Assembly: GCF_000296815.2 (NCBI RefSeq)
Contig: NZ_CAIT01000004.1
Location: 248,001 to 312,000, forward strand
Source of the DNA: Fibrisoma limi BUZ 3
Lineage (GTDB): Bacteria > Bacteroidota > Bacteroidia > Cytophagales > Spirosomataceae
Reading direction: 5' to 3'
DNA: 64,000 nt
Position numbers and translations under genes: made by a program. The notes under the pieces were generated by a model, which worked only from the letters and a program-made list of their open reading frames with translations, ran no database searches and had not been told where the DNA came from. Below are positions 8,281 through 18,048 of this stretch, in pieces (position 1 is the first letter of the stretch; the number at the start of each line of letters is the position of its first letter).

Positions 8281-11200
8281 ATGAAAAGCATTTATCAAGT
8301 TGTTACCATTTGTCTGGTGGCAGGCTTTTGTACAGGCTTTGTTCATGGACAGCATAGTGACAGGCAACCTGCCTATGCACTTCAGAGTGGGCAACCGGTT
8401 GCCAGGAATGCACTCAAGCAACCATTGCTGAATACCGGTGCTGCGCCTGCTGAGATTCCTGTATCTGGAAAAGTAACTGATGAGCAGGGAAACGGACTAC
8501 CGGGCGTCAGCGTGGTGGTGAAAGGTACAACGCAGGGAACAACAACGGACAGTCAGGGAAGTTTCCGGCTTACGGTGCCTAACACCAACGCAACCCTAGT
8601 CTTCAGCTTCGTAGGCTATGGGCGCCAGGAAGCGGTGGTCGGTACGCAGACAACGTTCAACGTCCGACTGATTCCGGATGATCAGACGCTGAATGAAGTG
8701 GTGGTTGTCGGTTACGGTAGTCAGGTCAAAAAAGAAGTGACGGGTGCTGTACAGACCGTGAGTGCGCAGGAGATCAAAGACATTCCCGTGTCGCAGGTCG
8801 GTCAGAAACTACAGGGCCGCCTGGCGGGGGTCCAGATTAACCAGACCACCGGTCGGCCGGGTGCGGGTATCAACATCCGGGTTCGGGGGCAGGTGTCGGT
8901 AACGGCCGGCAGCGATCCGCTGTATGTAATCGATGGCTTTCCGATTACGGGGAACATTGCTCAGTTAAACCCCGACGAGATCGACGACATTTCTATCCTG
9001 AAAGATGCAGCTTCGACGTCGCTCTACGGGTCGCGGGCGGCCAACGGCGTAGTGCTGATTACCACCAAAAGAGGGAAAAGCGGAAAGACAAACATCAGCT
9101 TTAACGCCTTCGCTGGTACGCAGCACGTTCCGGAACGCGGCCGTATCAAAATGCTGAACGCCCAGGAATTTGCGCAATTTAAGAAGGAGTACTACGAAGA
9201 TCAGGGTCAGGCGGTGCCGGTTGAGTTCCAAAACCCGGCAAGCTGGGCCGACAAAAACAACGACTGGTATGGTGCCGTTCTGCGGGATGCTCCGATTCAG
9301 AGCTATAACCTGACAATATCCAGTAACACCGAGCGCTCCAATACGTCTCTGGTGGCCGGTATCTTCAACCAGGATGGCGTAGTTATCAACAACAAGTATA
9401 AGCGCTATTCGCTGCGGATGAACTCCAACTATAACCTGTCGGATAAGATAACGGTTGGTTTCAACGTAGCACCTTCGTATGTATTTGACAATACACCCCG
9501 AACCGACGGCGACCGCGGTACGGGTATTCTGTTCAACGCCCTCCATACCTGGCCGGTAATGCCGATCCGGGATGACCAGGGCAATCTGACATTAGTCAAC
9601 CGCTTCCCCGGCAGCACGGGTAACATTTTCTCATATCCGAACTGGGTACGGGCCGCCAGTGAGCTGACCAACGAGACCAAGAATACCAACCTGCTCGCCA
9701 ACGCGTACGTACAGTACTCGCCGATTCCGGGGCTGTCGTTGAAGTCGACCATCAACGTCGAATACCTGAACTCGCGGTTCTTCTTCTTCAATCCGTCGAC
9801 GGCAACCAACCAGATCAACGTCCCCATTCCGACACTGGCCGTTTCGATCCGTCAGAACCGGGAAGACATTTCCTGGCTGAACGAGAACCTGGCTACGTAC
9901 ACCCGGAGCTTTAACGAGGTTCACAACTTCGAGTTACTCGCTGGTTTTACGCAGCAACGGTTTAGTCAGGACATCACTCGAATTCAGGCCGATACCTACG
10001 CCGATGATCGGTTACCGACAATTCAGGGCGGTCTGAATATAAACCGCGCGGGTTCTACCAATGCCATAAACCAATGGAGCCTCTTATCATACCTCTCGCG
10101 CCTGACGTACAACTACAAGGGCAAATACCTGTTTACGGCGGCTATCCGGACCGATGGTTCGTCACGCTTCGGGGCCAACAACCGCTGGGGTACCTTCCCG
10201 TCGGTTTCGGCGGGCTGGGTGCTTTCCGATGAAAATTTCATGAAGACGCTCACCCCGGTTTCGTTTGCCAAAGTGCGGGCCAGCTACGGGATCATTGGTA
10301 ACAACAACATCGGTAACTACACCCAGTACGCGCTGGTAAACAATACGGTGAACGCAGCGTTTGGCAGCACAGTTGCGCCGGGAGCGGTGGTCACCTCCAT
10401 TGCTAACCCCAACCTGGGCTGGGAGACCACTAGGCAGCTTGACCTCGGTCTCGACCTGGGTCTACTGAACGACCGCATCAGTTTTGTGTACGACTTCTAT
10501 ACCAAGCGGACCACCAACTTGTTGTATGCCGTACAATTGCCACAGGAGTCGGGCTTCACGAACTTCAACGACAACATTGGTGAGATCAAGTTCTGGGGGC
10601 ATGAGTTTGCGCTGAATACCCGCAACACCACCGGTAAGCTGAAGTGGAACACCAACGCCAACATCTCGTTCAACCGGAACCAGGTGGTAGCGCTGGCCCC
10701 CGGCATCGACCGGGTGTATGGTTTGTTCCACATCACGCAGGTAGGCCAACCCTTTGGGCAGTTTTACGGGCTGGTCAAGGATGGCTTCTACATGAACGCC
10801 GAGGACCTGAGAAGTTCGCCGGTTATTCCCGGCCGTTCGGCAGTCGGTACGATCAAGCTGAGAGACGTGAACGGCGACGGCGTAATTACGTTCGGCGGTG
10901 ATACCGACGACCGGGCCATCATTGGAAACCCGTTCCCGAAGTTCACGTACGGGATTGTGAACGACCTGCGGTACGGCAACTGGGATATGTCCATTACGGG
11001 TTCCGGCTCCTACGGCAATCAGTTGTGGGTGCGTCACCTGTACAGTACGGCTAACCTGGATGGCGTATTCAACATGGTTGCCGGCGTAAAAGACCGCTTC
11101 CGGGTCGATAGCCGGGGTAACGTGATCACACCGGGCAAGGGTATGTTTGGGGCCACCAACGGCGGTGGTAACTTCACTGGTATCGAGCGCGACTGGCCCA

Positions 11201-11475
11201 GCTCGCTTTTTGTGGCGGATGCCTCGTTCTTCACCATCCGGAACATCACGCTGGGCTATACCTTCGGCGCTCTGAAGAAATTCTTTAATTCGGCCCGCGT
11301 GTACGCTTCGGCGCAGCAGGTCTATGTGTTCACGAAGTACACGGGTGGTCCTAACCCGGAGACCAGCGCCCAGGGCGACGGTCAGGGTGATGGCGGTAAC
11401 CTGAGCCAGGGGGTCGACCTGTCGAACTACCCGGTTCCGCGTACCTACACCATTGGTGTTAACCTGAATTTCTAA
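8281..11475 (+). CDS. SusC/RagA family TonB-dependent outer membrane receptor
   Basis: 1064 residues from the ATG at 8281, where a signal peptide begins (MKSIYQVVTICLVAGFCTGFVHGQ). Order: signal peptide, CarboxypepD_reg-like domain (GNGLPGVSVVVKGT), the SusC family signature TLNEVVVVGYG, plug domain (IRVRGQ, PLYVIDGFP, DISILKDAAS, ASLYGSRAANGVVLITTK as type motifs), then a large beta barrel ending in NLNF, the aromatic C-terminus needed for outer-membrane insertion. It imports oligosaccharides or other large nutrients with TonB energy. The SusD partner follows after 39 bp. The region after the pair is rich in keto-sugar/polyol enzymes, suggesting a glycoside substrate; this is inference. Confidence 0.93.
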   Translation: MKSIYQVVTICLVAGFCTGFVHGQHSDRQPAYALQSGQPVARNALKQPLLNTGAAPAEIPVSGKVTDEQGNGLPGVSVVVKGTTQGTTTDSQGSFRLTVPNTNATLVFSFVGYGRQEAVVGTQTTFNVRLIPDDQTLNEVVVVGYGSQVKKEVTGAVQTVSAQEIKDIPVSQVGQKLQGRLAGVQINQTTGRPGAGINIRVRGQVSVTAGSDPLYVIDGFPITGNIAQLNPDEIDDISILKDAASTSLYGSRAANGVVLITTKRGKSGKTNISFNAFAGTQHVPERGRIKMLNAQEFAQFKKEYYEDQGQAVPVEFQNPASWADKNNDWYGAVLRDAPIQSYNLTISSNTERSNTSLVAGIFNQDGVVINNKYKRYSLRMNSNYNLSDKITVGFNVAPSYVFDNTPRTDGDRGTGILFNALHTWPVMPIRDDQGNLTLVNRFPGSTGNIFSYPNWVRAASELTNETKNTNLLANAYVQYSPIPGLSLKSTINVEYLNSRFFFFNPSTATNQINVPIPTLAVSIRQNREDISWLNENLATYTRSFNEVHNFELLAGFTQQRFSQDITRIQADTYADDRLPTIQGGLNINRAGSTNAINQWSLLSYLSRLTYNYKGKYLFTAAIRTDGSSRFGANNRWGTFPSVSAGWVLSDENFMKTLTPVSFAKVRASYGIIGNNNIGNYTQYALVNNTVNAAFGSTVAPGAVVTSIANPNLGWETTRQLDLGLDLGLLNDRISFVYDFYTKRTTNLLYAVQLPQESGFTNFNDNIGEIKFWGHEFALNTRNTTGKLKWNTNANISFNRNQVVALAPGIDRVYGLFHITQVGQPFGQFYGLVKDGFYMNAEDLRSSPVIPGRSAVGTIKLRDVNGDGVITFGGDTDDRAIIGNPFPKFTYGIVNDLRYGNWDMSITGSGSYGNQLWVRHLYSTANLDGVFNMVAGVKDRFRVDSRGNVITPGKGMFGATNGGGNFTGIERDWPSSLFVADASFFTIRNITLGYTFGALKKFFNSARVYASAQQVYVFTKYTGGPNPETSAQGDGQGDGGNLSQGVDLSNYPVPRTYTIGVNLNF

Positions 11476-11514
11476 TTTCCGGCAATCAGTCTTTCATCCT
11501 TACCCGACTATAGA

Positions 11515-13050
11515 ATGAAAACGAAAATTCTTTTAGCAAGTCTGATCGGCCTGTCTGTGACGAGTTGCAACAACGATACGTTTCTCACCGTGGTGCCCCA
11601 GACGGCGTTGAGTTCGGCTACCTTCTTCACCAAAGAAGCCGACTTTCAGCAGGCGGTGAACGCTATTTACGTACCGCTGCGGCCGATGTACAACGAAGCG
11701 GCCTGGGCGCTGGAGGAGATGCACTCCGACAATACCTACTACGCCCGAAACGTACTGTTCGGGGCGGTGGATAATACCCAGAACCTGGCCGACTTTGCCA
11801 TATTGAATGCCGGTGGGCTCACCGCCAATACGATTGTGCTGAACATGTACCGCCTGAACTACCAGATCATTGCGCGGGCCAACCAGGTGCTTGCCCTGAT
11901 TGATAATGTGTCGTTTGGGACCGATCAGAAAAGTACCGATTCGAAGAATAACCTGAAGGGACAGGCCTATTTTCTCCGGGGGTTTGCGTACTTCAAGCTG
12001 GCTCAGTTGTTCGGCAAAGCACCCTTGCACCTGACCCCCGTAGCCGACCGCGAAGGCGCGGCCAAGCCCCTGGCACAAGCGGCTGAATTGCAGGGGCAGG
12101 TGGAGAAAGATATGCAGGAAGCGATTAAGCTGCTGCCGCTGAAGAAGGATCAGGAAGGGGGACGGGCTACCTCAGGGACCGCCCGAATGCTGCTGGCCAA
12201 CCTGTACATGGTTCAGAAGAAATGGCCTCAGGCCGAAACCCTTCTCCGGGAGATCGTCACCAGCGGGGAGTACTCGCTGATGGCCGACTACAATGATGCG
12301 TTCTCGACTACGACGGGTAACAAGAATAATCGGGAGTCGGTTTTTGAGGTACAGTACATCGAGGGAGCTGCCGGTCTGAACGGTAACCAGATCTACCGGT
12401 TTATTCCGACACCGATCACCGCCGACGAATTACGGCCCATTACCGGTACGTCGAATCCGCAGGCCATCTCCGGCGAAAATAACAACGTGCCAACGCCCGA
12501 TATGATCGCGGCCTACGAACCCGGCGATAAGCGGAAGGATATTTCCATCGGCAGCGTAACGCTGAGCCAGAGCTTACGGGCTAACAAAACCTACCCGTAC
12601 ATCAAGAAGTACGCCCGGCCGCACGCGCAGCACAACAACACGGGGCAGAACTGGCCGGTGTATCGTTACGCTGAGGTGCTGCTGTTCCTGGCCGAAGCCC
12701 TGAACGAGCAGGGTAAAACGGTCGAGGCTGTCCCGTTCCTGAATCAGGTGCGCAGCCGGGCCGGGCTGGCGGCTGCTGCGGCTGCTGCGGCTGCTTCGCA
12801 AGCCGGCATACGTGAGGCAATCTTTAAAGAAAGGCGCGTTGAACTGGCGTTTGAAAACAAGCGCTGGTATGATCTGGTGCGGACCGGCCGGGTCAATGAA
12901 ATCATCACCGCCTACGGAGCCCGCATCAAGGCCAACCCGCAGGATTATTACTTCCCAAGCGGTGCTGTGCCCCCACCGAACGCATTCACTAACCTGGAGG
13001 TGTATTATCCGTTGCCGGCCGTTGAAGCGGCTCTGACCCCGAATTTCTGA
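11515..13050 (+). CDS. SusD/RagB family nutrient-binding outer membrane lipoprotein
   Basis: 511 residues with a lipoprotein signal (SVTSC, lipidated Cys18). The family pattern is present: an N-terminal region with paired TPR-like helices (LKGQAYFLRGFAYFKLAQLFG) and the C-terminal signature REAIFKERRVELAFENKRWYD. SusD caps the SusC barrel on the cell surface and binds the ligand. It follows SusC by 39 bp in one operon. An unusual run of alanines just before the C-terminal signature is encoded by three imperfect 9-bp repeats (12772-12798). A small hairpin follows the stop. Confidence 0.93.
   Translation: MKTKILLASLIGLSVTSCNNDTFLTVVPQTALSSATFFTKEADFQQAVNAIYVPLRPMYNEAAWALEEMHSDNTYYARNVLFGAVDNTQNLADFAILNAGGLTANTIVLNMYRLNYQIIARANQVLALIDNVSFGTDQKSTDSKNNLKGQAYFLRGFAYFKLAQLFGKAPLHLTPVADREGAAKPLAQAAELQGQVEKDMQEAIKLLPLKKDQEGGRATSGTARMLLANLYMVQKKWPQAETLLREIVTSGEYSLMADYNDAFSTTTGNKNNRESVFEVQYIEGAAGLNGNQIYRFIPTPITADELRPITGTSNPQAISGENNNVPTPDMIAAYEPGDKRKDISIGSVTLSQSLRANKTYPYIKKYARPHAQHNNTGQNWPVYRYAEVLLFLAEALNEQGKTVEAVPFLNQVRSRAGLAAAAAAAAASQAGIREAIFKERRVELAFENKRWYDLVRTGRVNEIITAYGARIKANPQDYYFPSGAVPPPNAFTNLEVYYPLPAVEAALTPNF
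12772..12798 (+). repeat. 9-bp tandem repeat coding poly-alanine in SusD
   Basis: GCTGCTGCG occurs twice and GCTGCTTCG once, in tandem and in frame, giving a run of nine to ten alanines then Ser between the LNQVRSRAGL helix and the REAIFKERR helix. Length changes by whole repeats would keep the frame. Confidence 0.85.
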
Positions 13051-13054
13051 TCAC

Positions 13055-13092
13055 TACGGTCCCGTGTACTCGGAGAAATGCCCGGGACCGTA
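13055..13092 (+). terminator. Hairpin after the SusC/SusD pair
   Basis: Perfect 10-bp arms TACGGTCCCG (13055-13064) and CGGGACCGTA (13083-13092) with an 18-base loop, immediately after the SusD stop. No T-run follows, so termination may be partial. Confidence 0.55.
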
Positions 13093-13234
13093 CTGTTGAC
13101 GCGCGAATGTCGCCGGGATTCATTACAGTAATCAGTAGATTAAACCCGGTTGGGATCTCTTAGTAAAGAATGAAACGGCGACGTAGAGCCTCCCAGCAGT
13201 TGACGCTTCAGACAACGATATTCTGTAACCCTTT

Positions 13235-15955
13235 ATGAAAAACACCATGTTTTCTACCACTAATAAAACTAAACTCGGGTTAGTGGTCTCTGCCCTTGTG
13301 CTGCTCGGGTCGTCCTGGATCAGCATGCAGAGTTCGGAAGTGGCGAAATCCGCGCCCGACAATCCCAGGCTGGATAAACTAAAACTGCTCCCCGGTTTTA
13401 AAGCTGAACATCTCTATAGCCCATCTGACAGCAAACAGGGGTCGTGGGTGGCGATGGCGTTTGACGACAAAGGCCGGATGATCACCTCCGATCAGTATGG
13501 GTTCCTGTACCGGCTCGAAATGCCGCCGATCGGTTCGGGCGGGTCACCAAAGGTCGAAAAGCTCCGGATCGGTGCCGTGCAGCCCGGCGACACCAGTTCG
13601 AAGGTCGGCATGGGCTACGCGCAAGGCCTGTTGTATGCATTCAACAGCCTGTACGTGATGGTGAACAACCGGGAAAATAAAAACTTTGAAAAGAGCAGTG
13701 GTCTGTATCGCTTACAGGATACGGATGGCGATGACCAGTTCGACAAAGTGACGCTGCTGAAAGCCCTGAAAGGTGAGGGTGAGCACGGCCCGCACAGTAT
13801 TGTCTTGTCGCCTGATAAGCAGTCGCTTTATGTTATCTGTGGAAACCATACTGACGTTCCGAAACTGGATGCGTATCGACTGCCCCCCAACTGGCAGGAT
13901 GATAATCTGTTTCCTAAAATCACCGACCCGCGTGGGCACGCAGCCGACCGCAACGCGCCCGGAGGGTGGATTGCCAATATCGATCCGGAGGGCAAACGCT
14001 GGGAACTGGTTAGTGCCGGCTTCCGAAATGCGTTCGACATTGCCTTCAATGAAGTCGGTGACATGTTCACGTATGATTCGGACATGGAGTGGGATTTTGG
14101 ATTGCCCTGGTACCGGCCCACGCGTATTTGCCACGCAACCAGCGCCAGCGAATTTGGCTGGCGTACGGGCGATGGGAAATGGCTACCGGCCAACCCCGAT
14201 AACCTGCCTCCCGTCCTGAATATCGGGCAAGGCTCGCCGACCAACCTGCTCTATGGCCAGAATGCACGGTTTCCGCAAAGATACCGTCAGTCGCTGTACG
14301 CGTTTGACTGGAGTTTTGGTATTATCTATTCCATTCATTTAAAGCCGAAAGGCGCTTCCTATGAAGCCGAGCGTGAGGAGTTTGTGTCAGGCTCTCCGCT
14401 GCCGCTGACGGATGGAGCCATCGGACCGGACGGAGCGCTGTACTTCCTGACGGGGGGGCGTCGGCTGGAATCGGATCTGTATCGGGTGTATTATAACGGT
14501 TCCGAGTCGACCGAAGCTGTGGCAAAAGCGCCGACTCCTACCAAAGAACGCCAGCTCAGAGCCCAACTGGAGCAATACCACGGCGAACCGAATCCGGCGG
14601 CTCTGGCAGCAGCCTGGCCGAATCTGAACCACCCGGATCGCTTTGTTCGGTACGCAGCCCGGCTGGCCGTGGAGCATCAGCCCGTAAGCCAGTGGCAGGA
14701 CAAGGCATTGACGGAAACCGATCCGCAGCGGGCAACGCAGGGGATCATTGCACTGGCGCGACATGGAGATGCGGCTATGAAGAGTAAGCTGCTGAACGCG
14801 TTGTTGAAAATCAACATGAGTTCGTTGTCCGAAGCGCAGCAGTTTGATCTGGTCCGGGCGTTTGAACTGGTATTTACGCGCATGGGTATGCCCGATCCGG
14901 CCGATAAAGAGAAGGTGATTGCTTACCTGAATCCACGCTACCCGGCTAAAACCGCGTTGATGAACCGGGGGCTGAGCCGGGTATTGATTTACCTCGAAGC
15001 GCCGGGCGTGGTGTCGAAAACGCTGGCACTGATGGACCTGAAAGACGAACCGGGCAGTCGGGATCTCGGGCTGGAAACCGCTACGGCATCGTCGGATCTG
15101 ATTTTGCGCAACCCGCAGTACGGTCTGGACATCGCCAAGATGCTGGAGAAGGTACCACCCCTTCAGCAGACGTTCTATGCGGTTATGCTGAGCCGTCAGG
15201 AAAGTGGCTGGACGCCCGAACTCCGGAATAAATACTTTACCTGGTTCGCCAACGCTTTCAAATACCAGGGAGGCCGTAGCTACATCGGCTTCATCGACAA
15301 AGCCCGCAAACTGGCCCTGGCTCATGTACCTAAAGAGCAGTTAGCCCGGTACGACAAGTTATCGGGTGGGGATTTGTTGACTAAATCCGGAAATGATCTG
15401 GCCCTGGATTACACGCCCAAAGGACCGGGCCGCCCCTGGAAGCTCGAGAATGCAGTAGCCGTGGTCGACAGTGGAGCGCGGGCTCGGGATTTTGACCGGG
15501 GTAAGAAAATCTACTCGGCCGTGCTGTGCAGCCGCTGCCACACGATGCGGGGCGAAGGCGGAGACATTGGCCCGGATCTGACGCAACTGGGTACGCGCTT
15601 CTCGAACAAAGACATGCTGGAGGCCATTATTCATCCCGACAAGGCCGTTTCGGATCAGTATGCCTCTACCATTTTTACGCTGAAAAACGGGCAGTCGGTG
15701 CTGGGTCGGCTGGTAGGCGAAGACAAGGTCAATTATTCAATTTCACAGAACCCCTTTGCACCGGATCAGCTTCGGAAGATTTCTAAAAAAGATGTCGTGT
15801 CGAAAAAGTACTCAACCGTGTCGATTATGCTGCCGGGGCTGATCAACAGCCTGAACCCCGATGAGCTGAGAGATCTAATGGCATATCTGAAATCGGGAGG
15901 TAATCAAAGTCATGAGGTGTATAAGGCACCAGACGGTGGGTCAAAGGGCAGATAA
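13235..15955 (+). CDS. PVC-type heme-binding protein: sugar-dehydrogenase-like propeller with cytochrome c domain
   Basis: 906 residues. An N-terminal hydrophobic segment (about 13-30) exports or anchors the protein. The first half (about 45-420) is a six-bladed propeller of the sorbosone/PQQ-dehydrogenase-like type (LPGFKAEHLY, DTDGDDQFDKV, GPHSIVLSPD, DGALYFLTGG). It is followed by an alpha-helical HEAT-like region (about 430-720) and a c-type cytochrome domain with heme motif C765-SR-C768-H769. The axial Met is probably in the downstream helix region. Such proteins are thought to oxidise sugars or alcohols in the periplasm and pass electrons to heme. It is the first gene after SusCD and is followed by a 29-bp perfect hairpin. 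Confidence 0.85.
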   Translation: MKNTMFSTTNKTKLGLVVSALVLLGSSWISMQSSEVAKSAPDNPRLDKLKLLPGFKAEHLYSPSDSKQGSWVAMAFDDKGRMITSDQYGFLYRLEMPPIGSGGSPKVEKLRIGAVQPGDTSSKVGMGYAQGLLYAFNSLYVMVNNRENKNFEKSSGLYRLQDTDGDDQFDKVTLLKALKGEGEHGPHSIVLSPDKQSLYVICGNHTDVPKLDAYRLPPNWQDDNLFPKITDPRGHAADRNAPGGWIANIDPEGKRWELVSAGFRNAFDIAFNEVGDMFTYDSDMEWDFGLPWYRPTRICHATSASEFGWRTGDGKWLPANPDNLPPVLNIGQGSPTNLLYGQNARFPQRYRQSLYAFDWSFGIIYSIHLKPKGASYEAEREEFVSGSPLPLTDGAIGPDGALYFLTGGRRLESDLYRVYYNGSESTEAVAKAPTPTKERQLRAQLEQYHGEPNPAALAAAWPNLNHPDRFVRYAARLAVEHQPVSQWQDKALTETDPQRATQGIIALARHGDAAMKSKLLNALLKINMSSLSEAQQFDLVRAFELVFTRMGMPDPADKEKVIAYLNPRYPAKTALMNRGLSRVLIYLEAPGVVSKTLALMDLKDEPGSRDLGLETATASSDLILRNPQYGLDIAKMLEKVPPLQQTFYAVMLSRQESGWTPELRNKYFTWFANAFKYQGGRSYIGFIDKARKLALAHVPKEQLARYDKLSGGDLLTKSGNDLALDYTPKGPGRPWKLENAVAVVDSGARARDFDRGKKIYSAVLCSRCHTMRGEGGDIGPDLTQLGTRFSNKDMLEAIIHPDKAVSDQYASTIFTLKNGQSVLGRLVGEDKVNYSISQNPFAPDQLRKISKKDVVSKKYSTVSIMLPGLINSLNPDELRDLMAYLKSGGNQSHEVYKAPDGGSKGR

Positions 15956-15959
15956 GGCA

Positions 15960-16021
15960 GTATTGCAGTGCTGCTGTGGTGTCAGGTATACGTACCTGAC
16001 ACCACAGCAGCACTGCAATAC
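15960..16021. repeat. 29-bp perfect inverted repeat with 4-base loop
   Basis: Arms 15960-15988 and 15993-16021 are exact complements around TACG. The core is GTGGTGTCAGGTA / TACCTGACACCAC, shared with the hairpin at 51215-51285. It may act as a terminator or mRNA end-stabiliser for the cytochrome gene. Because it occupies 15960-16021, the long upstream in-frame extension of the next ORF is not real. Confidence 0.85.
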
Positions 16022-16072
16022 ACACCAGAATTTGACACCACAGCAACACAAACACTCATCATCTCACGTAGT

Positions 16073-16855
16073 ATGGTTGTAAAAAGACCCTTTATGCTCA
16101 CCAAAGCAGGATTACTACTAATCATCCTGATAACTAGTTTTGATGTTATCAGCCTGGCTCAGGGCAAAAAAGATAAGGATGGCTTTGTCCGGATATTCGA
16201 CGGTAAATCGTTGAAGGGGTGGGATGGCGATCCGACGTACTGGCGGGTCGAAAACGGTAATCTGGTCGGGGAGATCACTCCTACAACACTCCTGAAGGCC
16301 AACTCATTCATTATCTGGCGGGGTGGGGAGCCCGCAGATTTTGAGTTCAAAGGCGAATTCAACATCACCGAAGCGGGCAATTCCGGCATCAACTACCGCA
16401 GCGAACAACTGACCGACGTACCGTTTGCGCTCCGGGGCTACCAGGCCGATATCGACGGCAAAAACCGCTACACCGGCCAGAATTATGAAGAGCGTCGGCG
16501 CACTACCTTAGCCTACCGGGGAGAGAAAGCGAAAATCAACGCCTACGATGGTCCGGCTACTCTGGAAGGGGTTAGGGCCAATGTGAAAAGTAATGCGTGG
16601 ACCGGCCGTGCTGTGACAGGATCGTTGGGTAACTCCGACTCCCTGAAGACTTTAATAAAAAGTGAGGACTGGAATACGTTCCGCCTGATCGTGAAGGGCA
16701 ATCGCCTGCAGCACTACATCAACGGGGTGCTGATGAGCGAGGTTGTAGACGAAGATACCGTCAACGGCCGGGCCAAAGGGCTGCTGGGCGTTCAGGTACA
16801 CGTAGGGCCGCCCATGAAAGTGCAGTACCGGAACCTGATGTTGAAGCAATTATAA
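16073..16855 (+). CDS. DUF1080 (3-keto-disaccharide hydrolase-like) secreted protein
   Basis: 260 residues from the ATG at 16073, chosen because a hairpin occupies the upstream extension and because a signal peptide begins here (hydrophobic core AGLLLIILITSFDVISLAQG). The mature part is a concanavalin-like beta sandwich with the DUF1080 pattern: GFVRIFDGKSLKGWDG at the start, then W-rich strands, NSGINYRS, and GLLGVQVHVGPPMKVQYRNL near the end. Members of this family act on 3-keto-glycosides or their glycal intermediates in Bacteroidota. It precedes the DUF4432 protein by about 55 bp. The keto-sugar role here is inferred from family and neighbours. Confidence 0.85.
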   Translation: MVVKRPFMLTKAGLLLIILITSFDVISLAQGKKDKDGFVRIFDGKSLKGWDGDPTYWRVENGNLVGEITPTTLLKANSFIIWRGGEPADFEFKGEFNITEAGNSGINYRSEQLTDVPFALRGYQADIDGKNRYTGQNYEERRRTTLAYRGEKAKINAYDGPATLEGVRANVKSNAWTGRAVTGSLGNSDSLKTLIKSEDWNTFRLIVKGNRLQHYINGVLMSEVVDEDTVNGRAKGLLGVQVHVGPPMKVQYRNLMLKQL

Positions 16856-16909
16856 TTTATAGAACGCCTGAGTTCTCTGTAAAGGGAGCTGGCGCTTAAG
16901 CTTATTTGA

Positions 16910-17983
16910 ATGTTGGCACAGTACCCCTGGAAAGACAAAGTATCGAACCCGGCTCAACTGGGAGGCATTGAAACGGCCGTGCTGGACAACGGCGCAGGGC
17001 GGGGCGTCCGGATTGCCTGGATCAACACCGGTACGGGCCTGCGCTACAAAGTGGTGCTTGACCGGGCTATGGATATTGCCGAAGCATTCTACAACCAGCA
17101 TAGTCTGGCTTGGCTCAGTCATTCGGGCGTTACGGCCCCTCAACCGTTTACCGAACGGGGTATTAACTGGCTGCGGACGTTTGGTGGAGGCCTGCTGACA
17201 ACCTGTGGTCTGTCGCACGTGGGTGGTCCCGAACAGGACCAATACGGCGAACGCGGATTACACGGCTACATCAGCAACATCCCGGCGGAAATCGAATCCA
17301 TCGTTCAGCCGGACCCAGCCAGTGGCCAGTTGGCGTTCAGCATCACAGGTCGCATGCACGAAACGACGGTGTTCGGCCCGAGTCTGGTGTTGAAACGTAC
17401 CATTTCGGGAACGCTTGGGCAACCCGTCATCCGAATTCACGACGAGGTAACGAACCGGGCCAATACGCCTGCTCCGCATATGCTGCTGTACCACGTCAAC
17501 TTTGGCTGGCCGCTGGCCGACGAAGGGGCGAAACTTATCTGGCAGGGCGAGTGGCAGGCGCGGCCGGGTGGTATCAACGGCGATATGTTTCGGGAGGGCA
17601 ACGACTTCCGGACGTGTCCGGCTCCGCTCGATGCGCATAGCGGTACGGGAGAAGCCGTCGCGTTTATTGATCCTACCCCCGATGATAGCGGACAATGCTC
17701 GGCCGGCCTGTACAATGAAAAACTTGGCTTTGCGGTGGCTCTGCGGTTTCAGAAAGAGCAGTTGCCGTGGCTTACCAACTGGCAGCACTGGGGCAGGGGC
17801 GAGTACGTAACGGGCGTTGAGCCTGGTACCCACCCACCCATCGGACAGGCCAAAGCCCGCGAAGAGCAGTCGCTTATTTTTCTGGAACCGGGCGAACGTA
17901 GAAGCTACGATCTGGATATTGACGTACTGCAAAATCAGGCACAGATCAACCAATTTACCAAACAGCAATCAGTAAATCTGTAA
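16910..17983 (+). CDS. DUF4432 family aldose-1-epimerase-like protein
   Basis: 357 residues, no signal peptide, predicted cytoplasmic. The fold is a galactose-mutarotase-like beta supersandwich, with GVRIAWINTGTGLRYKVVLDRAMDIAEAF in the N-terminal half and HMLLYHVNFGWPLADEGAKL in the middle, typical of DUF4432. Members lie beside sugar catabolic genes and are thought to bind or epimerise sugars, but few are characterised. It begins about 55 bp after the DUF1080 gene and ends before a 17-bp hairpin. ATG start at 16910; no Shine-Dalgarno, as is usual for this group. Confidence 0.82.
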   Translation: MLAQYPWKDKVSNPAQLGGIETAVLDNGAGRGVRIAWINTGTGLRYKVVLDRAMDIAEAFYNQHSLAWLSHSGVTAPQPFTERGINWLRTFGGGLLTTCGLSHVGGPEQDQYGERGLHGYISNIPAEIESIVQPDPASGQLAFSITGRMHETTVFGPSLVLKRTISGTLGQPVIRIHDEVTNRANTPAPHMLLYHVNFGWPLADEGAKLIWQGEWQARPGGINGDMFREGNDFRTCPAPLDAHSGTGEAVAFIDPTPDDSGQCSAGLYNEKLGFAVALRFQKEQLPWLTNWQHWGRGEYVTGVEPGTHPPIGQAKAREEQSLIFLEPGERRSYDLDIDVLQNQAQINQFTKQQSVNL

Positions 17984-17986
17984 ACT

Positions 17987-18030
17987 GTTTGTGGTCTGTA
18001 GTTGAGAACGCCTAACTACAAACCACAAAC
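17987..18030. repeat. 17-bp inverted repeat of the GTTTGTGGT family
   Basis: Arms 17987-18003 and 18014-18030 pair with one mismatch around a 10-base loop. The words GTTTGTGGT and ACCACAAAC recur at 19297-19344 and just after it, pointing to one repeat family inside this operon. Confidence 0.7.
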
Positions 18031-18048
18031 CACAAACACGAGCCCTTA

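Noticed and set aside
14387-15325. 312-codon minus-strand ORF opposite the first PVC-type cytochrome gene
   Set aside because: It lies fully inside a conserved gene on the other strand and shows no domain signature.
15968-16072. Upstream in-frame extension of the DUF1080 ORF
   Set aside because: It runs through a 29-bp perfect hairpin and has no conserved protein sequence; the signal peptide begins at 16073.
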